The notes beneath the pieces are model-generated. The model was not told the origin of the DNA and made no database searches. It was given only the letters and a program-made list of their open reading frames with translations. Both the position numbers and the translations under genes were made by a program. From the NCBI RefSeq assembly GCF_000524195.1, contig NW_020170384.1, positions 2,121,587 through 2,185,586 of the forward strand: DNA of 64,000 nt, written 5' to 3'. How positions within the stretch are numbered: the stretch's first letter is position 1; each line of letters starts with the position of its first letter. This DNA comes from Echinococcus granulosus. Its lineage: Eukaryota > Platyhelminthes > Cestoda > Cyclophyllidea > Taeniidae. Positions 26,459 through 37,900 of the stretch are shown piece after piece.

Positions 26459-26917
26459 TTATGTACACGATGAAGACTGGGTCAGAGGTTTGCTGATCAG
26501 GGGGGTAGGGGACTCGAGCTCAGTGTGTATTCGTATCTCTTCCAGCCAGACATCTAGCTCCGTTATAAGGCGGTAGGTCGCAATATAGGGCGCCTCCAGT
26601 ATTCGCTCTTTGTGAGCGAAATGGACTGGGCTAGATGTAGCGTTTTCGCTTATGCTCCAATCCTCCTCCTCTTCATCACTGGGAAAGAACTTGCGTGGTA
26701 CCTGGCCACCCGTGTAGATATAGAGGCCGGTGCAATCGGAATTAAGGGTCTTTTCGCCCGAATCACTGCTGCTACCGCTGGTATTGGTGAAACTGGAGTC
26801 TGATGAAGTACGGCTTCCTGAGGAAATACTTGCAAATGAGGCTGACTGTTTGAAAGAAAAAGATTCCGCGACTGGGTCTGTCATTGGAATGCAGTGTTGC
26901 GTCACCATCATTCCCAT
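26459..26917 (-). CDS. Unknown Ser-rich acidic protein, single or terminal exon
   Basis: An open frame of 152 codons plus stop on the - strand, the longest intergenic frame with protein-like composition and GC-richer than its flanks. The N-terminal third is Ser/Thr-rich (SGSRTSSDSSFTNTSGSSSD). An acidic patch follows (PSDEEEEDWS), then a more ordered stretch (LEAPYIATYRLITELDVWLEE). No family is recognised. It could be a small gene starting at the ATG 26915-26917, or a terminal exon entered at an upstream AG (a TTAAAG lies about 23 bases before that ATG on the - strand), with earlier exons at higher coordinates that were not found. The + strand frames over the same bases look like shadows. 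Confidence 0.45.
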   Translation of the reverse strand: MGMMVTQHCIPMTDPVAESFSFKQSASFASISSGSRTSSDSSFTNTSGSSSDSGEKTLNSDCTGLYIYTGGQVPRKFFPSDEEEEDWSISENATSSPVHFAHKERILEAPYIATYRLITELDVWLEEIRIHTELESPTPLISKPLTQSSSCT

Positions 26918-29121
26918 ATGAGCAATTTCAGGAGTGCTTTAACCAGGGAAGTCAGAGTAGGAGCGATCATAGGGTTGTGGCTCTCATCATTTTTAAAAAC
27001 ACGGACGCAGTTCGCTTGGTGGCTTGATATACTGCACTTGGTACCCAACGTCACTAAAAGCGCAAAAGAGATTCCTGCTTTATGCCTGATTTAAGTTTAA
27101 TCTAATGTTCTCACATTCCATTTAGCAGTAACGCAAACCAATAGCTTAATTTTGACGAGTGCAGAATGCTCTGTTCTAAAAATAATTGTGCTTTGGCAAA
27201 TGAAAACGAATCGCATCGGTTAGAACTTTTGGTCATGAGCCAGTACACCATCTTGGAGAGAATTCCATCTGCGAAAGAGTTAATGCAAAAGCACTGGCTG
27301 AAACACATACTTTTCTTTAAGAAACATCGCCATGCCTACCAATAGCATCCGCGTTCCGTTTGAGGCTTCGAATCTAGTAACATAATGCACACTAGCTTAA
27401 GTAGTCAAATCCCGAAGTTGAAGAATTCTGTCTAGAAAACATATATGGAAAAATTTTTCGTCAGGGTGATGAATTTCGCTTACGGAATAGCATAACGCAA
27501 GGAGGACCCTTTGCCTCAGGCACAAGAGACAATTTCATGAATAACACAGGGTTTTTAACTGATCAGCCTTAAGTATAATTGTTTTACTTGGATAAACTAA
27601 GAAATGTATTTATATTTAAACCTTCGTTTGTTTTTTATTTCTGTACCAAAATCTTAGTATGCAAGACAAGCGTTAGCAGCTAAGCAATAAATGCAGCACA
27701 TTTCCTACAACTAAGCCCTTAGCAAATACTACAACACCTCTGAAAAATGCATTTGGAAAAATCAAGATTTGTTAGTGTCAGATAGTCATTCAAAATAACC
27801 AGTGTCTGGGTAAAAATGAGAAAAAACTCGGTTGCTTTTATCAGGGAATACGGTCAGAACGAGAACACTGGTACTTGTCAATTTTGTCGCAATTATGCCT
27901 CTAAAATTCCAAAAGAATGCCTCCAGCTTTGCAAATTCATCAAAATCAGCAATGATTATCAAAAAAAACAATCAAGTCGTCCTTTACAAAAAGATTGCCT
28001 ACTGGAATTAAATGCATTGCCATGAGTTTTAACTACCTTGACTACGTGATGATTAAACGTGGTGCATGTCCAAATGGTGGCATGATTTTCATCAGGAAAA
28101 AATGGCAAACACTTTTGCCGTATGCGAATTTTTCGGAGGCTTTTGCGTAAATCCATGTAGGTAGGCATTTTGTGCCCAAATGCAATTAGATAAAATCTGA
28201 CTGTTCTAAGTATAAAATTTGAATTTCGTTGCGCTTTTCAAAAGGCTTAAATGCGAATAAAACCCGCTATTTGTAGCAGGTGAGAAACTGGGTCTTAAAA
28301 TGAAGGAATCAATTTTTTAGCACAAATACAGTAGCTTTGAATGCAATTTTGCGCTTAAAATAAATCCTGTCAGATAAGATAATGAAGTGAATAAAAGTAA
28401 ATTGCAGAGGTTGCGAAAACTGCTCAATTACAGTAAATAATTAATAAAGATGTGATCTATTTCGTGGCACTTTGTTTTCGCACGAGTAAATGAAATCTTA
28501 TCTCATCCAATAATATACTTTTTTTCTCAGAAAACGGTAAACTTACAATATTTCAAATCTGCATTACAAGGCATCAGTTATCCTTGGCTTACAGAAAGTT
28601 TGTGAATAAATACAATTTTTGCTTTCAAAGAAAAATTCCTTTAATAGCCGGCATGCTGATAACAAATATGATCATCGTTTCTTGAGAGGTACCTTAAGCA
28701 CGGTTTAACTCATTAAGAAACTAATTAATAAAAAAACTAGATTGTTTCATAACAATTACATGAGACAAGCACCTAAAAATGGCTTTTTTAGTTTATTAGA
28801 ACCCATGATGGTTTAAGGGTCTTACAGAGGATAGTCAATCGTAAAGTATTAAGGGGAAGCTACAAAACATAGCATAGTATTGAAAGTCTTTAAAATGCAT
28901 GCTTAATAAATTGGCCAGAAACGACGTTTTTTGAGGGAGAAAGATGTAATGGTGCCAAAACCGAACGTAATCTTCGACATTAGAACCACTATCAGGGTTA
29001 GCCAAAATATCATAATTACCAAAACTGTGATTATTATTGAAATTCATGAAAGATAGATTACAAAAGGGAACTAAAATCCTAAAAATAAATGGCCTCGAGA
29101 TAGTTGCAAGTTAGCCACAGG
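26918..29121. other. Intergenic, nothing recognised
   Basis: AT-rich up to the second assembly gap. Would contain further exons of the - strand gene if it is spliced, but none could be supported. Confidence 0.45.
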
Positions 29122-29221
29122 NNNNNNNNNNNNNNNNNNNNNNNNNNNNNNNNNNNNNNNNNNNNNNNNNNNNNNNNNNNNNNNNNNNNNNNNNNNNNNN
29201 NNNNNNNNNNNNNNNNNNNNN
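29122..29221. other. Assembly gap (100 N)
   Basis: Exactly 100 N; true size unknown. Confidence 0.99.
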
Positions 29222-29611
29222 AAACAGAGTCGGTAAACTTAAACTGTCCTTAATTCCAAACAATACCACCGGCATTAATAAGTACTATCGATCACTTAAA
29301 ACAATGCAAGGCGAAATAACAATGTTTTAAGAACTACAGGAAAAATTAGGCAAAAAGAAAATAACACTGAGTTACTGCGGATTTTGTTTACTGGGGTTTA
29401 CACCAATTTAGCAATTTAATGACCAAAAAGGTCAGATTCCGTTGAGGTAAATGCTCAAAGTATGTGCAAACAAAATAGTAGTTGACGAAATTTCTGTCCT
29501 AATTAATAAGTTTACGATTCAACAAAACTTTAAACATTTTATGTGTGACTAACTTAAAGGACCTTGGGACTTTTTAAAAACGAACCAGACATAATACTTG
29601 AGCAGAATATA

Positions 29612-29780
29612 TGCAGCGTCCCAAAACTTCCCTGAAGACGAAAGAAGACATGTATTCAGCACGGAGAAGGTATGTGAGATACTTGCATGGCCCAAAGGCC
29701 AGCTCACCCGGAGTAGTACTAAGGCCAACTCAAAGGTCGATCCTCTCTAATGCCGAGGGATGAACAACCATCGTATTACA
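29612..29780 (-). repeat. Solo LTR of the TRIM-like family, with a second partial LTR behind it
   Basis: On the + strand it reads TGCAGCGTCCCAAAACTTCC, CTGAAGACGAAAGAAGACAT, GGCCAGCTCACCCGG and ends CGTATTACA, the family LTR in - orientation. A second partial LTR follows immediately (about 29781-29880), again with GCATTCGGCATGGAGAA and GAGGCCAGCTCACCGGG, giving a tandem LTR-LTR arrangement with no internal region between. Confidence 0.6.
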
Positions 29781-29880
29781 TATATGCATTCGGCATGGAG
29801 AAAGTATTAGGACTACTGATATAATATGGAGGCCAGCTCACCGGGCAAAGTTCGAAGGCAAAGGCAAAGTAACCCTTTGC

Positions 29881-31805
29881 CATAACCGACCGTCAAATGT
29901 ACCATAAAATTGTGTTTTCTAGAGTCTCCTATAAATTCCTAAGAGTCCTGAGTGGTATGGAAGAACATTTAGCAAAGATATGCAAGAACTGGTGCACTGC
30001 TAGCGTTTCTTGTATGTTACAACCTAAAGCAACAGTATAGTCTGCGGCAACTAGAGTTTTTTGCACCGAAATACCAAATGAAATATAAAATCACGACAAA
30101 ATAGGAAAAAATGGGTCCCTAACTTTAAGTCACTGGGTAACACATTATGCTTTTGTTAAAAACTCTAAGGCAGACCTTAAGGGTTAAATTTTCACAAAGA
30201 TCTTAATTACAAAAGAGCGCAAATATAGCTCAACACTTAAGGAATAAAATGTTCTTCGTTGATAGTTGCCTTTTATGTAACTCATTTACTGCTCCCCTAA
30301 TTTACTTTTCATTTTTAATGAATTATTATGCTATCCAACTTTTCGCCTAAAGCAAGGACTAAAAGGTGTTGAAAAATTTTTGCGTCAGAGTTTTCTACCC
30401 CCTTAAAGGCTTAGCACATTCGTCTGATTTACAAACTCCTATAACGTGAAACAGCACTCTGATAGTTGGATGCTAGTTTACATGCGAGTTTACAGTGCGG
30501 GCTCTCCAGACCGCATAGGTTACACATCAGATGTTTGACCCTCCTTCCATACAGATTGTCGTTCGTGATAAGCCTATTCCTAACACCGCTGTGGAATATT
30601 AATAGACTTTTAAGAACTCTTAGGTTGCTATTTTAATAAAGCAGGCAAGGAAATCCGCTTTGTAAGAGCGATTGCTTCTATTTTTATTGCTCATCATCAA
30701 ACTTGCACGATAAAGGAGAGTGAGTTCTGTAAAGGGCAAAATACGCTAAAGCTCTACAGAAAATGTTGATTTATAGTACAAAATTTACAAATATAACAAA
30801 GCTACCCTTAGAAGAAAGGCCACTAATAACTGAGGCGGTTGTATACTTCAACGACTTGAGAAAAACCCTGACGGAGTTGTCTAAGGCACTTATAAAAACC
30901 TTAATCGCTTAAATATATTGCTCTTCCTCCACTTCTCACTATTCAAATAGAACACAGATAAGTAGTTGAATAGCACTAAAGCAAGAGCACAGCAATGGAG
31001 AAGAAAAATGTAGAATAGCAGCAACGCGTAGCTATGATCAAGTGGCCGTTTTCAGGCTACTGTTCATGCTGATAGCGAATGGCGTACAAACTGCACCCGC
31101 TATGCGAAATCGCTTAGTTTTGAGTACCGAGAGACTAGTTGACCCTTCTTTCACCACTGTGGCTACAAAAATTATTCAACTCTACAAATTTAAACTAACC
31201 AATACGTGACGATGACCCTGGTTTCACACGTCTTCTTGTCAAAATAAGGGTTCAATAATTGCTTTTCATGGAATCTAAGTCGTCTTAAAAACATCGACTG
31301 CATCGAGGTGAATGATGCATAAGGGTGATTAGGAAAAGCATAGAGGACAAAGGTCAAAAGAAAAAACGGGGCTACACAGAATTTTGCTATTTCTTTAACC
31401 GCATGTTTCACCACGCAGACCATTAGTTGTATTGTGACTCATAAGCATAGCTGAATGGTCAAATCATTAGCTCCTGACTTTTTCCTGCGTACAATTTCAC
31501 CACTTCATAGGAAAGTCTGGGTCATAACAGTTTGAAATACATAGATATTGGTCCATTTTTAATGTATCCACTGGTTTCTAAACTAAAGTCCTCCCACTTA
31601 TTTTCAGTGTCACTTAATGGCATAATTAATTGTTTGTAACTGTACTAAACAGCGTGAAAGTACTTTTCTTACAAAACTTTTTTACAGGAACTCTATAACA
31701 AGGGTTGTATTTGTTTTATTGGGCCAAATGGGCTGATTCGCGTTAGAGCCCTTTTAAACCACGTCTTAGGATTGTTTAAGTGGTAGCGTAGTGTGTTGCT
31801 TTGCG
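29881..31805. other. Upstream region of TTC12, 1.9 kb
   Basis: AT-rich, no gene recognised. The first in-frame stop upstream of the TTC12 ATG is TAG at 31767-31769, with no other in-frame ATG between. Confidence 0.5.
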
Positions 31806-31959
31806 ATGGAACTGAATAAACTAATGGATGAGGACTATGAGAAACTTGCTAATGTTGAGGAAATGAGCGAAATTATCCGCAGACTCTCATGTTCTGATGC
31901 GAATGTATCTGCAAAAGCAGTTGAAGAAGCCGATAAGCTTTTGAAAAAAATCAACAAAA
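31806..31959 (+). CDS. TTC12: TTC12 exon 1
   Basis: Start ATG through AAKAVEEADKLLKKINK-like text at its end; donor GTAACT, phase 1. The following intron (31960-31991) is only 32 bp. Reading through it gives a TAG at 31974-31976. Confidence 0.8.
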
Positions 31960-34900
31960 GTAACTTTGCCTTATAGTGTTTAATTTTTTAGCCAGAAGTG
32001 GGAGTCGTACTAATAAGACTTTTATCAATAAAAGCCTGGACAGTGGGTCAGCAAGTAAGTAAGAACGGTTTTCGTTCCTTGCCGCTTATCCATGTGGTTT
32101 TAAAAATAGACTATACTTTACTTTTTAAATAAGATTTAAGAAGTTATGAGGCTTTGTTAACTTGTTTTAGCACAACACACAGGTTTGAATGCCAATGGCT
32201 CTGGACCGGAGCAAATGTCCGTGGAAGCCTTCAAAGCACAGGTTGCAGCGGATGCTGCAGAACGCTCTAGACGTCGAGCAAGGTGTCGAGCCAGAGCAGA
32301 AGAGTTCAAAAAGCAAGCAAATGAGTTCTTTAAAGTTGGTGACATGGAAAATGCTATCAAACTATACACTAAAGCAATCGATGCCTGTCGAGACTGGGCA
32401 GTTCTCTATAACAACCGAGCCTTGGTAATTGGATAAGTTGTTTATTTTATTTTTCTTTACAACCCCTTGCCACCCGGTGTCTACTTCTGATTAAATACTA
32501 TACATTATTTGGTTAAGAGGGAAGATGCTTTGACTTGTCCATTTTTTTGCGTACTAATTTCAGGCCTATCTACGTGCTGGTCGTCCAGAACTGGCACTAG
32601 TAGACTGCGACCTGGCCCTTCGTCTTCTCCCTGCGGAGCCAAAAACCACTCCCACGGATATCGGTGAGGACGCAGATGCGGCGCGTGACACAAACCAACA
32701 AGCAGCAAAGGCTTGTCTCCGCCGCGGCAAAGCCCTGCTCGTGTTGCGTAGACCGCGTGACGCTTTAAGTGCCTACGTCGATGCAAGGGCGTTTAACGTC
32801 TTTGCCCACCACCCTGCAACTGGTGTCATGCCTGATACCGATTCGGACGTGTGGCCACCCTTTCTACGTGAGGGTGTCGCGCAGGTTAAGGCTGCTATCG
32901 CTGCCGACAGTCTTGATTCCCAATCGTCTACTCAACTCTCTCTTTTCAATGATTGCGAACCCCTGCTTCTCGAGACGACAGAGTGGGTGACTTTTTTGGT
33001 GTGATCCCCTTAAATAAGTTGGATGATTATTTTTCTGTGACTTAAGGGAGCGCTTCCTTCGGTTGATAACTGAGGCTGCTGTTTTCGGTCGTAAGATGCG
33101 TCAGTACACCTTGACGCTGCGTCAGATGGCAGCACTGTTGAGTACAGCAAATGTGGCCCCTAACATTCCCTTGACTACAAATGGATCGGGGAGTGAAGAG
33201 GAGGAGGCAGCAGAGAGAACGGAGGTTGTGACTTCTCCCAATGGCGATCAAGCGGCTCCAGAAAGTGGTAGCCATCACAGAAAAAGAAAGAAAGGAAGAG
33301 ACGGTGGAAAGGCTGCTTCAGCTTCTGCGTCCCCGAGAGATGGAGACGCCAATGAAGCAGCCAGCGGTGAGGTCGCCACACTGGCAAAGCTGCAATCTTA
33401 CTTCAGGGTTAGAAATGGTTTCACGGTGCTGGAGTCACAAATGAAGGTAAAGTCCTCGTCATTACTCCAGATGATGGCATTAGCTGCCTTGGTGCAATTG
33501 CTTAATTGGGCTATTGCTAGACATGCTTTGTTTGTCCATTCTGGGCTATTTGGTGAACTATGCACTTTGCCGCTAGTTCAAGCGCGGTCAATTCGCTTTT
33601 GGATTTCGAGTCCAAACATGTGTCTGGTCTGTATTTGCATTTGCTGACAAATTTACATAGCATCACAGTTTTACAAGTTTTTTTAGTATCCAGTTTATTT
33701 TAAGCGTCATAATTGTATCACAGCCTTACCATAATGCCACACTTCAAATTGTGAGCTTTTGAATGCATGCTGAAATCGCTTAACCTTATGATCAAGTTAT
33801 GTCAGATTGCTTCCGAGTTTCTCAAGTTGGCGTTCAGTAGCCTTAAAAATAGTATTTTACTATTTTGCCGGTGCAAGTTTTGTACTGGAACGCTCTTCAG
33901 CCAGCATTTGCGTGATTCGGTGTCACTTTTCTGTTCATTAGCTTCCTTCTGACTTTTGAATATCTTCGAGACAATGGACTTTTGAAAATGACGCATACAT
34001 CCCCTCCACGACCTGTCTTATTTGACGTAAACAGCTCCACCTACAACTTACTTCTTCACTTGTGCATTGCGTGTTCTTTTCGTTTCCCACTTCAGCGTTT
34101 CGATGCTTCCGGTGTGGTGAAACTATTCTGCCGACGGGAGGGCACTGTTACTAAAGCTCCCCCATCAGACCAGAGTGTGGAGGACATTTTGGCCATACTG
34201 GATCACCTGTTGAGCCTCATCACTGTGTGCTACCAACTAGCTCGTGATTGTGGCGAAAATCAGCGTCTTTTGGTAGAAACCATGCCTCAACTATTCTCAA
34301 CCCTCCTCGTCGACTGTCTCAAAGTCTCGCCCTCATATGCGCGACTTCCTATATCATCTACCATGGCACCAAAGTAAGTATCTCAGTAGGGAAGGGGTCT
34401 GGTGTCTTATTTCTTCTCTTCTGTGTCCTCTTAGAGTATATTTAATACGGAAATGACGTAATGTGGAAAAACTTAGCTTCCAATGTATATGATCTTTAGT
34501 GTAAGCCGAACTAGAAGGTACCGGTTATCATTTTGCCATGCGCGAGTGTCTTATGGCCTACTTTTGATCTGCATTGAAATCTTTTGACGCTTTTTAAATA
34601 GAAGACGGGAATAGCTTTGACATCTTTACTAGGCTGTTTTCCATCCTATCGAAATCTAGATTCCTTTAATACTACCACTGATTATTACCAAAATGTGCTT
34701 TTTTGTTAAAATTTTAGGTTGGAGAAAGTGATTTCCGATTTGTCCTTGATTTATTTTAATGTTAGGTTTTTGGTCTTATCAGGATTTCTTGAAACTTCTT
34801 CAATTTAATGCTGCGTTTTCGTATCTTCATGACTTAGTAGTGATTAAACTTGGGAATCTCTAATTTATTTTTTAGCTCATCTTAATTAGGCTCAAACTGT

Positions 34901-37900
34901 GATTCATCTATCTGTTTCACAAAAACGTGAACCTTGGGCTGAACACTAACTAATCATTGGAACTAGGATGTTAGGGGGGAGGGGTTGAGGGGCTATCGAT
35001 GGGCAACTATTTGATTGGCGTGGATGTGAAACAGTAATAGGCTTGTCATCCCTTACTGAGGCTAATTTGCAGTAGGATGGATTCATCTGGATTATTCATT
35101 GCCATCATGTATTATTCTTAACTGAGGTCACACGGAGTCGTCGTCAGCTGTTTCATAATACGGATGCCGTATGAGTCACGATTGAATGCCAGCGCCATCA
35201 AGATGATAGTGTAGCTATCAACTCGAATAAATAAGTGAGGTAGTTTATTTTGGCATCATGAAGCCAAGTCTGGTAATTGCAATATAGTGCTAATTTTGTC
35301 ATGTATGAGCGTTGGGTCCAACTATTTGTGCCTTTCGTATTACGTGTCCGCTACTGGCATGGATATGATAGATTAGTGTGACACGTGGATGAGTAATACC
35401 AAGCGAATTCGTGGTCGAAGTGACTTATCGCTAGTTCAGATTGGGCCGTGATGGCTAGGATTAATCAATCAAACGGGGTGCGTATTCTACTTACCATGCA
35501 GCACAATCCACTCATCACCACAATCCACACCTTATTGTCGTAGGACTGCCGCCAGACAAGAGCTTCAGTTGCATCACCTCCTGGGTCTACTTCAGTGCTC
35601 CGCATGTGACCTCATTGCACTGATGTCCTGCGAGGCCAGTGGTCGCGAGGGCCTGCTCACTTACCCAGGGCCCGCTGTCCTCCTTTCTGCTCTCGCCACT
35701 TGCCTCTCTGATGCCCTCGGTCTGCCTTGCGCCACACCGGTTTCTGAACTCTCTTTCTGTCGGTCTTTAAAAGCGCAGACCGCCTTGGCTCAGCAGCGCT
35801 CCTTCGCCGACTGCTTTGCCACACAGACTGTGGCAGCTGCTGCAAAGATTCTTGAGAATATCACTAAAAGTCCACGTTTCCTGGTTAGCTCACACGATAC
35901 TTGTCTTTGTGATATCTCTTATCTGATCCAAAAACATTACTTGGTTCCTTCTCAGTGGCCGTGTCCTGAAGCGATGCAAATTAACTGCTCCACAGTTTCG
36001 TATCTCTAGATTATGGAGCTTGTGGTGCATTTTGTATCTGCGTTTGTTTTTTGCAATATCCTACTCTGACTTTTACGTTGAATAGAATTCATTTACCTTA
36101 TGTTGACTAGAATTAGGGGTCGTTTCTCTTGAAACCGAGTTGTTTTAATTTACCTGTCTATTTAGTCAAGAAAGGATAGTCTACTACAAGGATTTTTTGT
36201 CAACAGTATTGCCAAAAGCTCTATTTCTGTGCTCTTCAATAAGTTAATTACCCATTAAACCGCACAACAATGTGGCAATGACCTTTTCATTGGAGGTGTC
36301 TGCCCTTTACAGTTACATGTGAGCTCTTCAGTTTTTGAGCAGTTTATTTTCCCTATACAATCTTTCTAGTTCATCGAGGCGTAACTAGTGACATAAATGG
36401 ATTGTTGAAATGACACATTGACCCAAATGGCTTCATTCGTGACATCGCTGTTTGTACCCAGAAATTCTGTTTTTTTTTCAATACAACCGCTTGTTTTTTA
36501 CAGTTTAATACACTAGCACTTTCTTACCACTGAAACATGTTTCATTAGATCGAATCCATTTTCTTCGTACTGATGGGTCCTATGAAACTGTTTTGATCAG
36601 ACTTCCTAAGAACAGTGTCGTTAATTCTTCCCTACTCATCGAGATGAACTGGTCTTGAGAGTGCTATAAATAAGCCTCCAAGGTATCATAAACCAAAATC
36701 CCGCCATAGTAACGTAGACTATAATGGCTATGAATAGACTGTGATTCTTTGAAACCCATCTTTTGTAAAAATTAAGACTCGTCCGGCTAGTTATCCTCAT
36801 GGAATTTGACCCAGTTGTGGCATTGCAACGCTCATTGAACCAGCAACTTCTCATTTCTCGTTCACAGACTGTGGTCCGTTCGTCAGACTGTTTCACAAGT
36901 CTTCAGAATGTTGTCGAAGCCGCTATTGCTCCCGCCCCCAGCAATAGCAACTCCACCGCCACCACCTCCGCTCCCGTCACGTGTCTTTCAGTCCTTCTTG
37001 ACAGCCTCTCGGCAGCCTCGGATGACCCCGTACTGCGCCGCACCATGATCTCCAAACCCAACTTTGTTGTCAACCTCGCCAATTGTGCCATCCGACATGT
37101 TCCTCTCATGGTGGATGAAAGGTGCGTTTCATTGCCTTTTTCTTCCTCACCTTGATTGATAGCCACTTTATGCATTTGCCTTATCCTTCCCCACGTTTGC
37201 AGTCACACGGCTCTGGTGGCATCTCTGTGTCGTCTGCTTCACAACTTCCTTTCCGGTGAACTACGTATGAAGCTCTCACAACAGGAAATGGAAGCACTGC
37301 TTACTCTTGTCGGTGATATTCTCGATACACCCTCGCACTCCTCTCCACTCATTTCTGTCTCGATTGCTCTCCTCGGTCGCTTTATGCCCCTCTGCACTGC
37401 CGATTTGGTGAGTTGTTTCATTGTACATATCCTTGGGTCTAGTTTCTTCTAAATTTGGATACCCATTGCTATTGACTTTGTTGTATCGCGGCCTTTTCCA
37501 TCGTTCGGGTTAGAATCTGGAGTTTTGAATGACTAGTAACCAAGCTCTACATTTATCTGTGTATTCTTCACTGCAGGTTGAGAAATGGAGTCACTCGGGC
37601 AGGGATGCACCTGATTTACCTAATAAAAAGCATGTTTCCTCGGTTCCCCGGTTGAAAGAACGCATAAAACTCCTCATCTCCATTGTATGCTCATGGTGAG
37701 TATCGTAAATCTCTGCGTCAGCACTCTCATACTTCTACTACAGTTTAATTATTGAATGAATTGTCATAGGGTCAGCGATGCCGTTGTTTATAATCCCAAA
37801 TGATTGTAGTCTTATCTCTCTGAAACATGGCTTCCGTGAAACACCGTTGGAAAATGCTTTAAAATTTCCGGTAAGTTGTTAATGATGAGCAGGTGCTTAT

